This document shows, piece after piece, positions 6,678-17,135 of a stretch of 17,680 nt of DNA. Numbering within the stretch: position 1 is the stretch's first letter; every line of letters starts with the position of its first letter. The stretch is from the NCBI GenBank assembly GCA_004561785.1, contig SFUB01000022.1, positions 1 through 17,680 of the forward strand. Reading direction: 5' to 3'. The stretch comes from a bacterium (GTDB taxonomy: Bacteria; Bacillota_I; Bacilli_A; RFN20; CAG-826). The notes beneath the pieces were generated by a model, which made no database searches, was not told the DNA's origin, and worked only from the letters and a program-made list of their open reading frames with translations. The position numbers and the translations under genes are program-made.

Positions 6678-7448
6678 ATTTTGTTCCTCCTTTTTGGTTT
6701 TATCTTGAACGTTCTCGTCGCTCGGTTTCGACTTCTCTTGAGTTTTTTCTTCCTCCTTGGGAGAGTCAACCGGTTCTTCTTTTTTCTCAAGCTCGGTTTT
6801 AGAAGCGGGCTTCGGTTCTTCTTTTGGCTCCGGCTCCGGTTTCTCTTGAACGGGCTTCTCTTCCGAAACGGGTTCGGGTTTTTTCTCTTGGGCCGGCTCG
6901 GCTTCTTTTTCTTCTTCCGCCGGCTCTTCGGTTTTCACCTCTTCCGCGGGTTTTTCCGCCGCAGGTTCTTTTTTGGCTTCGGGGATCGAAGCAGGCAGCG
7001 GGACGAGCTTAATTTCTTCCTTCTCTTGGCCTTTGAAAAGGAAAGGAAGGATCCCAGCGATGATGGCAAGCAAAGCCAAGACGATCGCCATGCCAAACGC
7101 GCCTGAGTTTTTGCGTCCGAAGAACAAGTAGCTGGAAAGCAGGAAGACGAAGAACACCCCGCAAAGCAAGGATGCGGCATCCAGCCAAAGATAAACGCCC
7201 TTCTTTTTTAAGGACCCCAGCACCGTCATCACGAGGACATAGGCGATGCCAGCATAAACGACGATACCCGAAAGCAAATACGCTTTCCCGGCTTTCTGGA
7301 AGCCTAAAAGGGCCCCCATAGCCTCCATGGAGAAGTACTCCCCCATCGTCCCGGACGCCAGGAACGGGATGAAAGAGCAAACGATCGCGACGAGGCACAC
7401 CGCCCCGAAAAGGATCGCAAGGAGTTTTGAATGGTTTTTAGTACTCAT
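5904..7448 (-). CDS. Four-helix membrane protein with four DUF1508 (YegP-type) repeats
   Basis: This 514-residue protein starts with four membrane helices (about 8-30, 57-80, 88-110, 118-138). A long linker rich in Lys, Glu and Pro (about 141-272) follows, then four DUF1508-like repeats at about 275-321, 336-371, 404-449 and 465-500. Repeats 1 and 3 are the best matches (GKYEVF...YRLKANNGEIL and GKFEIY...GRLLANNGQLL); 2 and 4 are more diverged. E. coli YegP is only a two-repeat protein of about 110 residues and its function is not established. Positive charges (KKKG at 81-84 and after helix 4) suggest that the C-terminal part lies in the cytoplasm. The start is supported by AAGAGG 8 bases upstream. 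The gene is transcribed alone, with its own promoter and terminator. I cannot assign a function; a scaffold or envelope-stress role would be a guess. Confidence 0.85.
   Translation of the reverse strand: MSTKNHSKLLAILFGAVCLVAIVCSFIPFLASGTMGEYFSMEAMGALLGFQKAGKAYLLSGIVVYAGIAYVLVMTVLGSLKKKGVYLWLDAASLLCGVFFVFLLSSYLFFGRKNSGAFGMAIVLALLAIIAGILPFLFKGQEKEEIKLVPLPASIPEAKKEPAAEKPAEEVKTEEPAEEEKEAEPAQEKKPEPVSEEKPVQEKPEPEPKEEPKPASKTELEKKEEPVDSPKEEEKTQEKSKPSDENVQDKTKKEEQNMKADAKKTSPKAANKVQGKYEVFPEAGFYKYRLKANNGEILIVSNGYKTRDGAKKGIETLKKNVSEGLSKIFIDKKGYAQFRIFTKNDSRLIVAGEFYKDSNSAQSALSSVDKFYQSDKIIDLDEIPENEVREWRIDLGKEDGSDKGKFEIYIDESKKFRGRLLANNGQLLFATAAYTTKAGVTGALEKANKKFSSSDVTITSDKMGRFQFVVYADNGAVLVMGESYPTKDRAISAAKSSKNFAFKPQIIDATKEEE
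6686..6693 (-). promoter_or_regulatory. Internal Shine-Dalgarno sequence before nested DUF1508 start
   Basis: The minus strand reads AAAGGAGG, then 8 bases, then the in-frame ATG at 6677. It equals the ribosome site of ligA in strength and spacing range. Confidence 0.5.
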
Positions 7449-7469
7449 AAAATGAACCTCTTAAGGCCC

Positions 7470-7497
7470 ATTGTACTAGTTCTTTTTGATTTGTCAC
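7470..7497 (-). promoter_or_regulatory. Promoter of the membrane-DUF1508 gene
   Basis: On the minus strand GTGACA (7497-7492) and TACAAT (7475-7470) are 16 bases apart. The predicted start near 7463 gives a 15-base leader that contains AAGAGG (7462-7457), 8 bases before the ATG. Confidence 0.65.
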
Positions 7498-7518
7498 GCG
7501 TAGGCGCACGCATACTTC

Positions 7519-7537
7519 AAAAGCACACGGGGCGTGT
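7519..7537 (-). terminator. Weak terminator candidate after galE
   Basis: Twenty bases after the galE stop the minus strand reads ACACG-CCC-CGTGT followed by GCTTTT. The stem has only 5 pairs and the T run is short, so this is a tentative end of the gat-galE operon. Confidence 0.4.
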
Positions 7538-7556
7538 ATTTGTTTTCGAGAAAAGG

Positions 7557-8570
7557 TCAAATCCCGTTAGGGTTCTTCTTTTGGAAACGGTAGGCGTCTT
7601 TGCAGGCGTCGACCACGTTGAATCTAGACCTCCAATGGAGTTCTTTCTCCGCTTTGGCGACATCCGCGAAGTTCTCCGCCACATCCCCGCTTCTCCTGGG
7701 GTCGATGACATAAGGGACTTTGATTCCGTTGGCTTCCTCGAACGCATGGACGAGTTCCAAAACGGAGGTCCCTTTCCCCGTTCCAAGGTTATAAACCACC
7801 AAGCCGGGCTTATCCTCAAGCCTCTTCAAGGTAGCCACATGGCCCTCAGCCAAATCGAACACATGGATGTAATCGCGGATCCCGGTCCCGTCGCGGGTCG
7901 GATAATCGTCGCCGAAAACATGAAGTTCTTTCCGTTTGCCGACGGCCACTTGGCAAATGTAGGGCATGAGGTTATTGGGAATGCCGTTAGGATCTTCCCC
8001 AAGCAGACCGCTTGGGTGAGCGCCGATGGGGTTGAAATAACGAAGCAAAGCGATGTTAAGGCTCGGATCGGCTTTTTGGGCATCCTCGAGGATCCTCTCG
8101 ATCATGATCTTGGTCTCCCCGTAAGGATTGGTCGCGTTCCCCACGGGATCCTCTTCCTTCAAAGGGACCCTCTTGGGGACGCCATAAACGGTCGCGGAGG
8201 AAGAGAAAACAAGATTCTTCACGCCGAATTCCCGCATCAAAAGAAGCAGATTCAGGGTGGATTCGAGGTTATTGGAATAATACTCGATCGGCTTCGACAC
8301 GCTTTCGCCGACGGCTTTGAGACCCGCGAAATGAATAACCCCGTCGATCGTTTCTTTCTCAAAGACGTCGCGGAAAGCCGCCAAATCGCAGCAATCCGCC
8401 TTGTAGAAAACGGGGCGGGTTCCCGTGATGGTCTCGATGCGATCCACCACCTCTTCCTTAGAGTTGGAGAGATTGTCGACGAGAATAGGGCGATAACCGT
8501 TTTCGAGGAGGGCGATCGCGGTTTCGGATCCAATGAACCCGGTCCCGCCGGTAACGAGGATATTTTTCAT
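7557..8570 (-). CDS. galE: UDP-glucose 4-epimerase
   Basis: This 337-residue protein is the usual length for GalE, which interconverts UDP-glucose and UDP-galactose in the Leloir pathway and supplies UDP-galactose for surface glycans. The Rossmann NAD-binding motif is GGTGFIG (8-14). The short-chain dehydrogenase catalytic residues are S124/S125 in SSSATVYG and the Y150-x3-K154 pair in NPYGETK. RYFNPIGAHPSGLLGEDP and the C-terminal RSGDVAE segment are GalE hallmarks. The start overlaps the stop of the upstream DUF1836 gene by 4 bases (ATGA), with AAAGGAAG as ribosome site, so it is translationally coupled and belongs to the gatCAB operon. The GH2 gene elsewhere in the window may feed related sugar metabolism, but that link is only inference. 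Confidence 0.96.
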   Translation of the reverse strand: MKNILVTGGTGFIGSETAIALLENGYRPILVDNLSNSKEEVVDRIETITGTRPVFYKADCCDLAAFRDVFEKETIDGVIHFAGLKAVGESVSKPIEYYSNNLESTLNLLLLMREFGVKNLVFSSSATVYGVPKRVPLKEEDPVGNATNPYGETKIMIERILEDAQKADPSLNIALLRYFNPIGAHPSGLLGEDPNGIPNNLMPYICQVAVGKRKELHVFGDDYPTRDGTGIRDYIHVFDLAEGHVATLKRLEDKPGLVVYNLGTGKGTSVLELVHAFEEANGIKVPYVIDPRRSGDVAENFADVAKAEKELHWRSRFNVVDACKDAYRFQKKNPNGI

Positions 8571-9337
8571 TTTTTCTTCCTTTCAGCCTTTGGTTTATCC
8601 GTTTTGCTTGGGGCTTTTTTGGGTTCTTCTTCCGCGGGAGCCTTCTTGGTTTTCGAAGCGGCGATCCGCTTGGCTTCCTTTTTGGCCATGCGCTCATCGT
8701 GATGCGTCGGTTTATTCGATTCTTCGGCCTTCTTCCGCCCTTTTTCTCCGTGCATGTCAGCGCGGAGGGCGGAGATAATGGAGTCCGAGATCAGCTTGTT
8801 AGCCTGAGATTGGATAGCAAGCCGGAGGGCGATGAAGCCGAGGGTAGCCCGGGCGTCTTCTTCGGCCTTCTTCTTGTTTTTGGTTTTCTGAGAAGCGTAG
8901 TGCCTAGCGGTCGAGTCCACGTGGAAGAGGGTCTTCTTCGCGGTTTCGGAGAGGATCGAATTCTCCATCCTCGCCCAGAAGGCGTAGAGTCTTCCTTTAT
9001 CCACGGAAACATGGTTATCGAGTTCCAGCAGCAAGGACATGTCCGCCATCGAGATGGTGGATTTCATGAGGCAGATGGCCATGAGGTAGCCGATTTGTTC
9101 CTTGGAGTAACGCTTCTTCACGGGGAGGTCGATCATTTTGGCCTTCACGTAGTTGTTGACCATGAAGGAGGTCAGCATCTTCTCTTGGTTGAGAGTCAGG
9201 CAATCCAAGGTCGTATTGATGTATTTGAGGACCTGCTCCATGTACAGTTCGATGTTTGGGAGCTCTTTGTATTCAGGGAAAGCGAAGTCAGAAACGCCCT
9301 GAAGATATTGTTTGAGTTCTTCGATTTCCTTGTCCAT
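8567..9337 (-). CDS. DUF1836 protein with lysine-rich C-terminal tail
   Basis: This 256-residue protein carries a DUF1836 domain at about 20-110, seen in LPNIELYMEQVLKYI, MVNNYVKAKMI and LPVKKRYSKEQIGYLMAICLMK. The segment 55-85 resembles the first helices of a MerR-type winged helix (NNYVKAKMI ... KRYSKEQIGYL), so DNA binding is plausible but unproven. A helical middle part follows (about 110-195). The tail from about 196 is disordered-looking and very rich in Lys, Ala and Glu (ending ERKKK), like the tails of nucleic-acid-binding proteins. The gene begins 3 bases after the gatB stop, and its ribosome site AAGAGG is made of the last gatB codons. It overlaps galE by 4 bases. I cannot give it a defined role; a regulator is the best guess. 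Confidence 0.82.
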   Translation of the reverse strand: MDKEIEELKQYLQGVSDFAFPEYKELPNIELYMEQVLKYINTTLDCLTLNQEKMLTSFMVNNYVKAKMIDLPVKKRYSKEQIGYLMAICLMKSTISMADMSLLLELDNHVSVDKGRLYAFWARMENSILSETAKKTLFHVDSTARHYASQKTKNKKKAEEDARATLGFIALRLAIQSQANKLISDSIISALRADMHGEKGRKKAEESNKPTHHDERMAKKEAKRIAASKTKKAPAEEEPKKAPSKTDKPKAERKKK

Positions 9338-9340
9338 GGG

Positions 9341-10768
9341 TTACCTCTTTTTGATTTCTTCCTGGAGGGTTTTCGAAACCGCGGCAGGGTTGACCTTCCC
9401 TTTGCTGAGTTTCATGACTTGGCCGACTAAGAAGCCGATGGCACGGTCTTTGCCCGCTTTGAAGTCGGCGATCGATTGAGGATTTGCATCCAAAACCTGG
9501 GTGACGAAAGACAAGACTGCCCCTTCATCGTTGGACTGCTTCTCGAGTTTCAACGCCTTCCTCGCCTCTTCGGCGCTGCCGCCGTGTTCAAGGACGTAGG
9601 AGAAAACCTGCATCGCCTGCTTGTGGGTGAAGCCATCCTCCTGGAGGTTGCAGATGTCCTTAAGGGTCTCTGCCTCCATGGGGAACGAAGCAATCCCGAT
9701 TCCGTTTTTGTTGAGGTAGGAATTGACTTCGACGATCAGGAAATTGGCCACGGTCTTCGCCGATTTGGCGCCGGCCAAGGCTTTTTCGAAATAAAGGGCC
9801 ATCGAAAGATCGGAAAGGATGATGGAAGCGTCCGTGTCCGAGAGTCCCGCCTTGAGATAGCGGGCTTTTTTGGCATCATAAAGCTCAGGGCAGGTATCGA
9901 TCGCATTTTGGACGAATTCATCGGACAAGGCGATCGGGGCGATGTTCGGCTCGCAGAAATACTTGTAATCCACCGCGTCCGTCTTGACCCTCATGAGGAC
10001 CGTTTTGCCGCTTGCTTCGTCAAAGCGGCGAGTCTCTTGCTGAACCGGGGTCCCGGTGAGCAAGCAGGCGCTTTGGCGGGCAATTTCGTAGTCGAGGGCC
10101 TGCTCGATGTTCTTGATGGAATTGAGATTTTTGATCTCCACCTTCGTGCCGAAGGCTTCTTGCCCGAAGGGGCGGAGGGAGACGTTCACGTCGCAGCGGA
10201 GGGACCCTTCCTCCATCTTGCCGTCGCTTGTAAGGGAGTAAACGACGATGTTGCGGATGGCCTCGACGTAATGCATGGCCTCCGTTCCGGAACGGATATC
10301 CGGGAGAGAGACGATCTCAACAAGCGGGGTCCCCGCGCGGTTGTAGTCCAAAAGGGAGCAATCCGAGAGGTGGAGCTGCTTGCAGGTATCCTCCTCCATG
10401 TGGATCCTCTCGATGCGGATGCGCTTGACGTTGCCATCTTTATCGAGGATATCCACGTACCCGTTGCTGCCGATCGGGCGGCGTTGCTGGGTGATTTGGA
10501 AACCCTTTGGAAGGTCGCTGTAGAAGTAGTTTTTGCGGTCGAAATAAAGCGTGTGGTCGATGGTCATGTGCAAAGCATTAGCCACGCGAATCGCATTGAT
10601 GACGGCTTGTTTGTTGACCCGCGGCATGGTGCCTGGATAGGCCATGTCGAAGGGGGTCACCTCCGTATTGGGCTCTCTGGAGAAAGAGTTGGGCGAAGAG
10701 GAGAACATCTTGCTCTTCGTCTTCATCTGGACGTGGATCTCAAGTCCGATGATCGCTTCGAAATTCAT
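9341..10768 (-). CDS. gatB: Asp/Glu-tRNA(Asn/Gln) amidotransferase subunit B
   Basis: This is a full-length 475-residue GatB. The cradle domain opens with FEAIIGLEIHVQMKTKSKMFSSS and includes DLPKGFQITQQ, HMEEDTCKQLH, DYNRAGTPLVEIVSLPD and RCDVNVS, which bind tRNA and the activated aminoacyl phosphate. A helical and YqeY-like tail domain (about 300-475) contacts the tRNA. In the GatCAB complex GatB phosphorylates Glu-tRNA(Gln) (or Asp-tRNA(Asn)) and receives ammonia from GatA to form the amide. The start overlaps the gatA stop by 4 bases and is preceded by AAAAGGAGGG, a very strong ribosome site. Its presence implies that at least some Gln- or Asn-tRNA is made by the indirect route. Confidence 0.97.
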   Translation of the reverse strand: MNFEAIIGLEIHVQMKTKSKMFSSSPNSFSREPNTEVTPFDMAYPGTMPRVNKQAVINAIRVANALHMTIDHTLYFDRKNYFYSDLPKGFQITQQRRPIGSNGYVDILDKDGNVKRIRIERIHMEEDTCKQLHLSDCSLLDYNRAGTPLVEIVSLPDIRSGTEAMHYVEAIRNIVVYSLTSDGKMEEGSLRCDVNVSLRPFGQEAFGTKVEIKNLNSIKNIEQALDYEIARQSACLLTGTPVQQETRRFDEASGKTVLMRVKTDAVDYKYFCEPNIAPIALSDEFVQNAIDTCPELYDAKKARYLKAGLSDTDASIILSDLSMALYFEKALAGAKSAKTVANFLIVEVNSYLNKNGIGIASFPMEAETLKDICNLQEDGFTHKQAMQVFSYVLEHGGSAEEARKALKLEKQSNDEGAVLSFVTQVLDANPQSIADFKAGKDRAIGFLVGQVMKLSKGKVNPAAVSKTLQEEIKKR

Positions 10769-12237
10769 AAATTGCCCTCCTTTTCGTTGACCGTGGAAAG
10801 TCCTTCCAATCCGGTTATCTCCTCAAACCGCTTGGCGACGCCGTAGAGTTCTTTTTCCGCAAAGGCGCGACCCATGAAATTGATTCCGAGGGGCAATCCG
10901 TTTTCCATGCCCAGGGGCAAAGTGAGGGATGGAAGCCCAGCGAAATTGCCGAGAGCCAAATGGTTGTCGGCGATCAGGTATTCGTTGGAAAGCTTATCCG
11001 AAGCACCGTCGAGCCTGCTCGCAATGGAGGGGGCGGCGGGGACAAAGATGAAGTCATAATCGGAAAGGATCTGATTGACCCGTTCCACGATTTTCGCGCG
11101 GTTCCTCTGAGCGCGCAGGAAAAGGTCTTCCTGGTTCTCCCTCATGAGGGCGAAGCTGCCGATGACGAAGCGGCGTTTGATGAGCTCGGAGAAGCCTTTT
11201 GTCCTGGCGTTGAACATGACCTCTTGATAGGTCTTGCCGCCATAGAAGGGGCCGAATTTGATGCCATCGAGATTGGCGTCGTTGCTCGTGGCTTCGGCAC
11301 AGGAAATGACAATGTAGGTCGCGTAGACGGATTGGAGGAGGTCCATCCCGAAGGAAATTTTCTCCACCACCGCCCCTTCTTGCTTCATCTTTTCGACGGA
11401 AGAGGCGAACAAACCGAGAAGGTGCTCATCGGAAATCGAATCGACGATTTCCTTCAAGACGGCGATCTTCTTGCCCTTGAGAGGGGCTTTGAGATCGCCG
11501 GTGTAATCCTCCACCGGCTTGAAGGAGGAGGTGAAATCCATGTCATCGCGTCCCGAAAGGGCATTCAGCAAGATCGCGGAATCCTCGACCGAGCGGGTGA
11601 AGAAGCCCACGTGGTCCAAGCTCGGGGCGAAGGGGAAAAGCCCGTAGCGGGAAACCCTTCCCCAGGTGGGCTTCATGCCGACCAAGCCGCCAAAGGAGGC
11701 GGGTTTGCGGACGGAATCGCCCGTATCCGACCCCAAAGCGAAAGGAACGATGCCGGAGGCGACCGCGGCGGCGCTGCCGCAGCTGGAGCCGCCGATCATG
11801 CGGGTATGAGTCGGGTCATAGGGGTTGTAGGTGATCCCCTTGTGCCCGGTGGTCCCGGTTCCACCCATTGCGAGTTCGTCCATCGTCGATTTGCCGATGA
11901 GGACGCATTTGGCCGCTTTGAGTTTGGCGATGACGGTCGCGTCGAATAGAGGAACGTATCCATTCAAAACGTTGCTGGAGGCCGTGGTCTCAATGCCCTT
12001 CGTGGAGAAATTGTCCTTCGCGACGAAGGGAATGCCCCAAAGAAGGTTATCCGCTTCGGGCTCGATCAAAGTCGAGGCAAATTCCAAAGCCTCTTTCTCA
12101 AGGATTTTCTCAAAGGCGTTGTCTTGGCTCGCCTTGGCCCTGGCAAGGGCCTCTTTGGCAAGCTCAAGAGGGGTCGTCTTCTTAGCCACCAACGCTTCGT
12201 GGATCGCGACGATCCCGCAATCTAGGTAACTCATCAT
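10765..12237 (-). CDS. gatA: Asp/Glu-tRNA(Asn/Gln) amidotransferase subunit A
   Basis: This 490-residue protein is the glutaminase of GatCAB, which hydrolyses glutamine and channels ammonia to GatB. The amidase-signature triad is intact: K74 in FVAKDNF, S151 in GGSSCGS and the nucleophile S175 in DTGDSVRKPASF, with the expected 24-residue spacing between the two serines. Two signature positions differ from the common GGSSGGS and DTGGSIRQPA consensus: C153 replaces a Gly and D174 replaces a Gly. Such changes are compatible with activity in other lineages as far as I recall. The gene starts with a double ATG overlapping the gatC stop by 4 bases, with AAGGTGG just upstream, so it is coupled to gatC. 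Confidence 0.97.
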   Translation of the reverse strand: MMSYLDCGIVAIHEALVAKKTTPLELAKEALARAKASQDNAFEKILEKEALEFASTLIEPEADNLLWGIPFVAKDNFSTKGIETTASSNVLNGYVPLFDATVIAKLKAAKCVLIGKSTMDELAMGGTGTTGHKGITYNPYDPTHTRMIGGSSCGSAAAVASGIVPFALGSDTGDSVRKPASFGGLVGMKPTWGRVSRYGLFPFAPSLDHVGFFTRSVEDSAILLNALSGRDDMDFTSSFKPVEDYTGDLKAPLKGKKIAVLKEIVDSISDEHLLGLFASSVEKMKQEGAVVEKISFGMDLLQSVYATYIVISCAEATSNDANLDGIKFGPFYGGKTYQEVMFNARTKGFSELIKRRFVIGSFALMRENQEDLFLRAQRNRAKIVERVNQILSDYDFIFVPAAPSIASRLDGASDKLSNEYLIADNHLALGNFAGLPSLTLPLGMENGLPLGINFMGRAFAEKELYGVAKRFEEITGLEGLSTVNEKEGNL

Positions 12238-12530
12238 CCCACCACCTTCGGCAGTTTGATCTGCCCATCTTCTTTCGAGCCGGCATTGGCAAGCGCCTCG
12301 TCTCTATTAAGGGGTGCGCTAGGAACATCTTCCCGAAGGAAGGAATTCTCGCAGGGGAAGGGAAAGGTCATCGGCTCATAGGACTCAAGGCCCTGGATTT
12401 CGCCGATTTTCTCCATCTGGCGGGCCAAGATGCCGAATTCCTCCAACAACGTTTCGTATTCTTTCTCACTCATCGTGAAAAGAAGACGATGGGCCGCGTC
12501 CTTAAGCACATCCATCGTGATTTCTTTCAT
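12234..12530 (-). CDS. gatC: Asp/Glu-tRNA(Asn/Gln) amidotransferase subunit C
   Basis: This 98-residue subunit is the usual small GatC. It wraps around the GatA-GatB interface and stabilises the complex. The helical N-terminus (about 6-45) and the conserved late segment with LREDVPSAPLNRDEALANA are clear family marks. It is the first gene of the gatC-gatA-gatB-DUF1836-galE operon. The start at 12530 is preferred over the internal Met6 because GAGGT (12541-12537) lies 6 bases upstream. A -10 box and two adjacent dyad repeats precede it. Confidence 0.92.
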   Translation of the reverse strand: MKEITMDVLKDAAHRLLFTMSEKEYETLLEEFGILARQMEKIGEIQGLESYEPMTFPFPCENSFLREDVPSAPLNRDEALANAGSKEDGQIKLPKVVG

Positions 12531-12547
12531 TCGTTTACCTCACAACT

Positions 12548-12561
12548 TAATCTTTAGATTA
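12548..12561. promoter_or_regulatory. Perfect 6-bp dyad at the gatC transcription start
   Basis: TAATCT-TT-AGATTA is an inverted repeat with 6-base arms. It lies at about +1 to +15 of the predicted gatC transcript. The loop is too short for a stable RNA hairpin, so a protein-binding site is the more likely use if it has one. Confidence 0.35.
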
Positions 12562-12568
12562 CCGCCGT

Positions 12569-12574
12569 ATTATA
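12569..12574 (-). promoter_or_regulatory. -10 box of the gatCAB operon promoter
   Basis: The minus strand reads TATAAT at 12574-12569, predicting a start near 12562 and a 32-base leader with GAGGT before gatC. The -35 is poor (AGTAAT with 17-base spacing). The box lies inside a second inverted repeat, TACCGCC (12560-12566) and GGCGATA (12575-12581). Confidence 0.55.
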
Positions 12575-12608
12575 GGCGATATTTCGTCTTCATTACTAGG
12601 AAACCCCC

Positions 12609-16909
<4,301 letters not shown>

Positions 16910-16917
16910 ACTCCATT

Positions 16918-16946
16918 ATTCTACCTTTTGCAGGGCTCTTTATAAA
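16918..16946 (-). promoter_or_regulatory. pcrA-ligA promoter
   Basis: On the minus strand TTTATA (16946-16941) and TAGAAT (16923-16918) are exactly 17 bases apart. Transcription would start near 16911, about 2 bases before the pcrA ATG. The -35 lies within an inverted repeat CTCTTTA-TAAA-TAAAGAG (16936-16953), a possible operator. Confidence 0.55.
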
Positions 16947-16970
16947 TAAAGAGAAGTCGGATTTTAATAG

Positions 16971-17005
16971 GAAAAGGCCTCTTGTTAGCGAGAGGCAAGA
17001 GGCCT
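16971..17005 (-). terminator. Strong hairpin terminator between pcrA and the right-edge gene
   Basis: AGGCCTCTTG (16975-16984) pairs perfectly over 10 bases with CAAGAGGCCT (16996-17005) around an 11-base loop. A T run (TTTTC) follows on the minus strand only. No protein gene on the minus strand ends here, so it either closes a small RNA or insulates pcrA. Confidence 0.75.
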
Positions 17006-17055
17006 GGAAGGAGCGGCTTCTCTGGAAAGGAGAGAGAGATTACGGAGAAGCCTCT
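16971..17055 (-). ncRNA. Candidate small RNA: CU-loop hairpin plus terminator
   Basis: On the minus strand a hairpin with arms GGCTTCTC (17052-17045) and GAGAAGCC (17022-17015) and a pyrimidine-rich 22-base loop is followed after about 9 bases by the strong terminator at 17005-16971. This hairpin-terminator layout fits a small RNA, but I found no convincing promoter upstream, so the call is tentative. Confidence 0.25.
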
Positions 17056-17123
17056 TCACCACTTCTCTAAAGGAGCATTTCCAATTTCTCCCAATCTTTT
17101 TTAAAAACGAGAGGAGAAATGGG

Positions 17124-17129
17124 TACAAT
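17124..17129 (+). promoter_or_regulatory. -10 box just before the right-edge membrane gene
   Basis: TACAAT ends 6 bases before the ATG at 17136, so the predicted transcript starts at the ATG itself. The -35 is weak (TTAAAA at 17101-17106 with 17-base spacing). Confidence 0.45.
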
Positions 17130-17135
17130 GTCGGC

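Noticed and set aside
6751..6770. Another AAGGAGGAAGAA run inside the DUF1508 linker
   Set aside because: It encodes Lys-Glu residues and no ATG or other start follows at a working distance, so it is treated as chance and used as a caution for the nested-start claim.
6720..7000. Apparent DNA repeats in the K/E/P linker
   Set aside because: Similarity comes from repeated Lys, Glu and Pro codons without a regular unit; I would not call it a tandem repeat.
5892..7106. Long plus-strand ORF opposite the membrane-DUF1508 gene
   Set aside because: It is the antisense shadow of a Lys/Glu-rich gene, producing Phe/Leu/Arg-rich text with no family features; the minus-strand gene has promoter, ribosome site, domains and terminator.
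7495..7513. Small inverted repeat GCGT-N6-ACGC near the promoter of the membrane-DUF1508 gene
   Set aside because: Arms of 4 bases are too short to support an operator or hairpin call.
9476..10846. Long plus-strand ORF opposite gatB
   Set aside because: It is a codon-bias shadow of gatB; the minus strand encodes an unmistakable full-length GatB.
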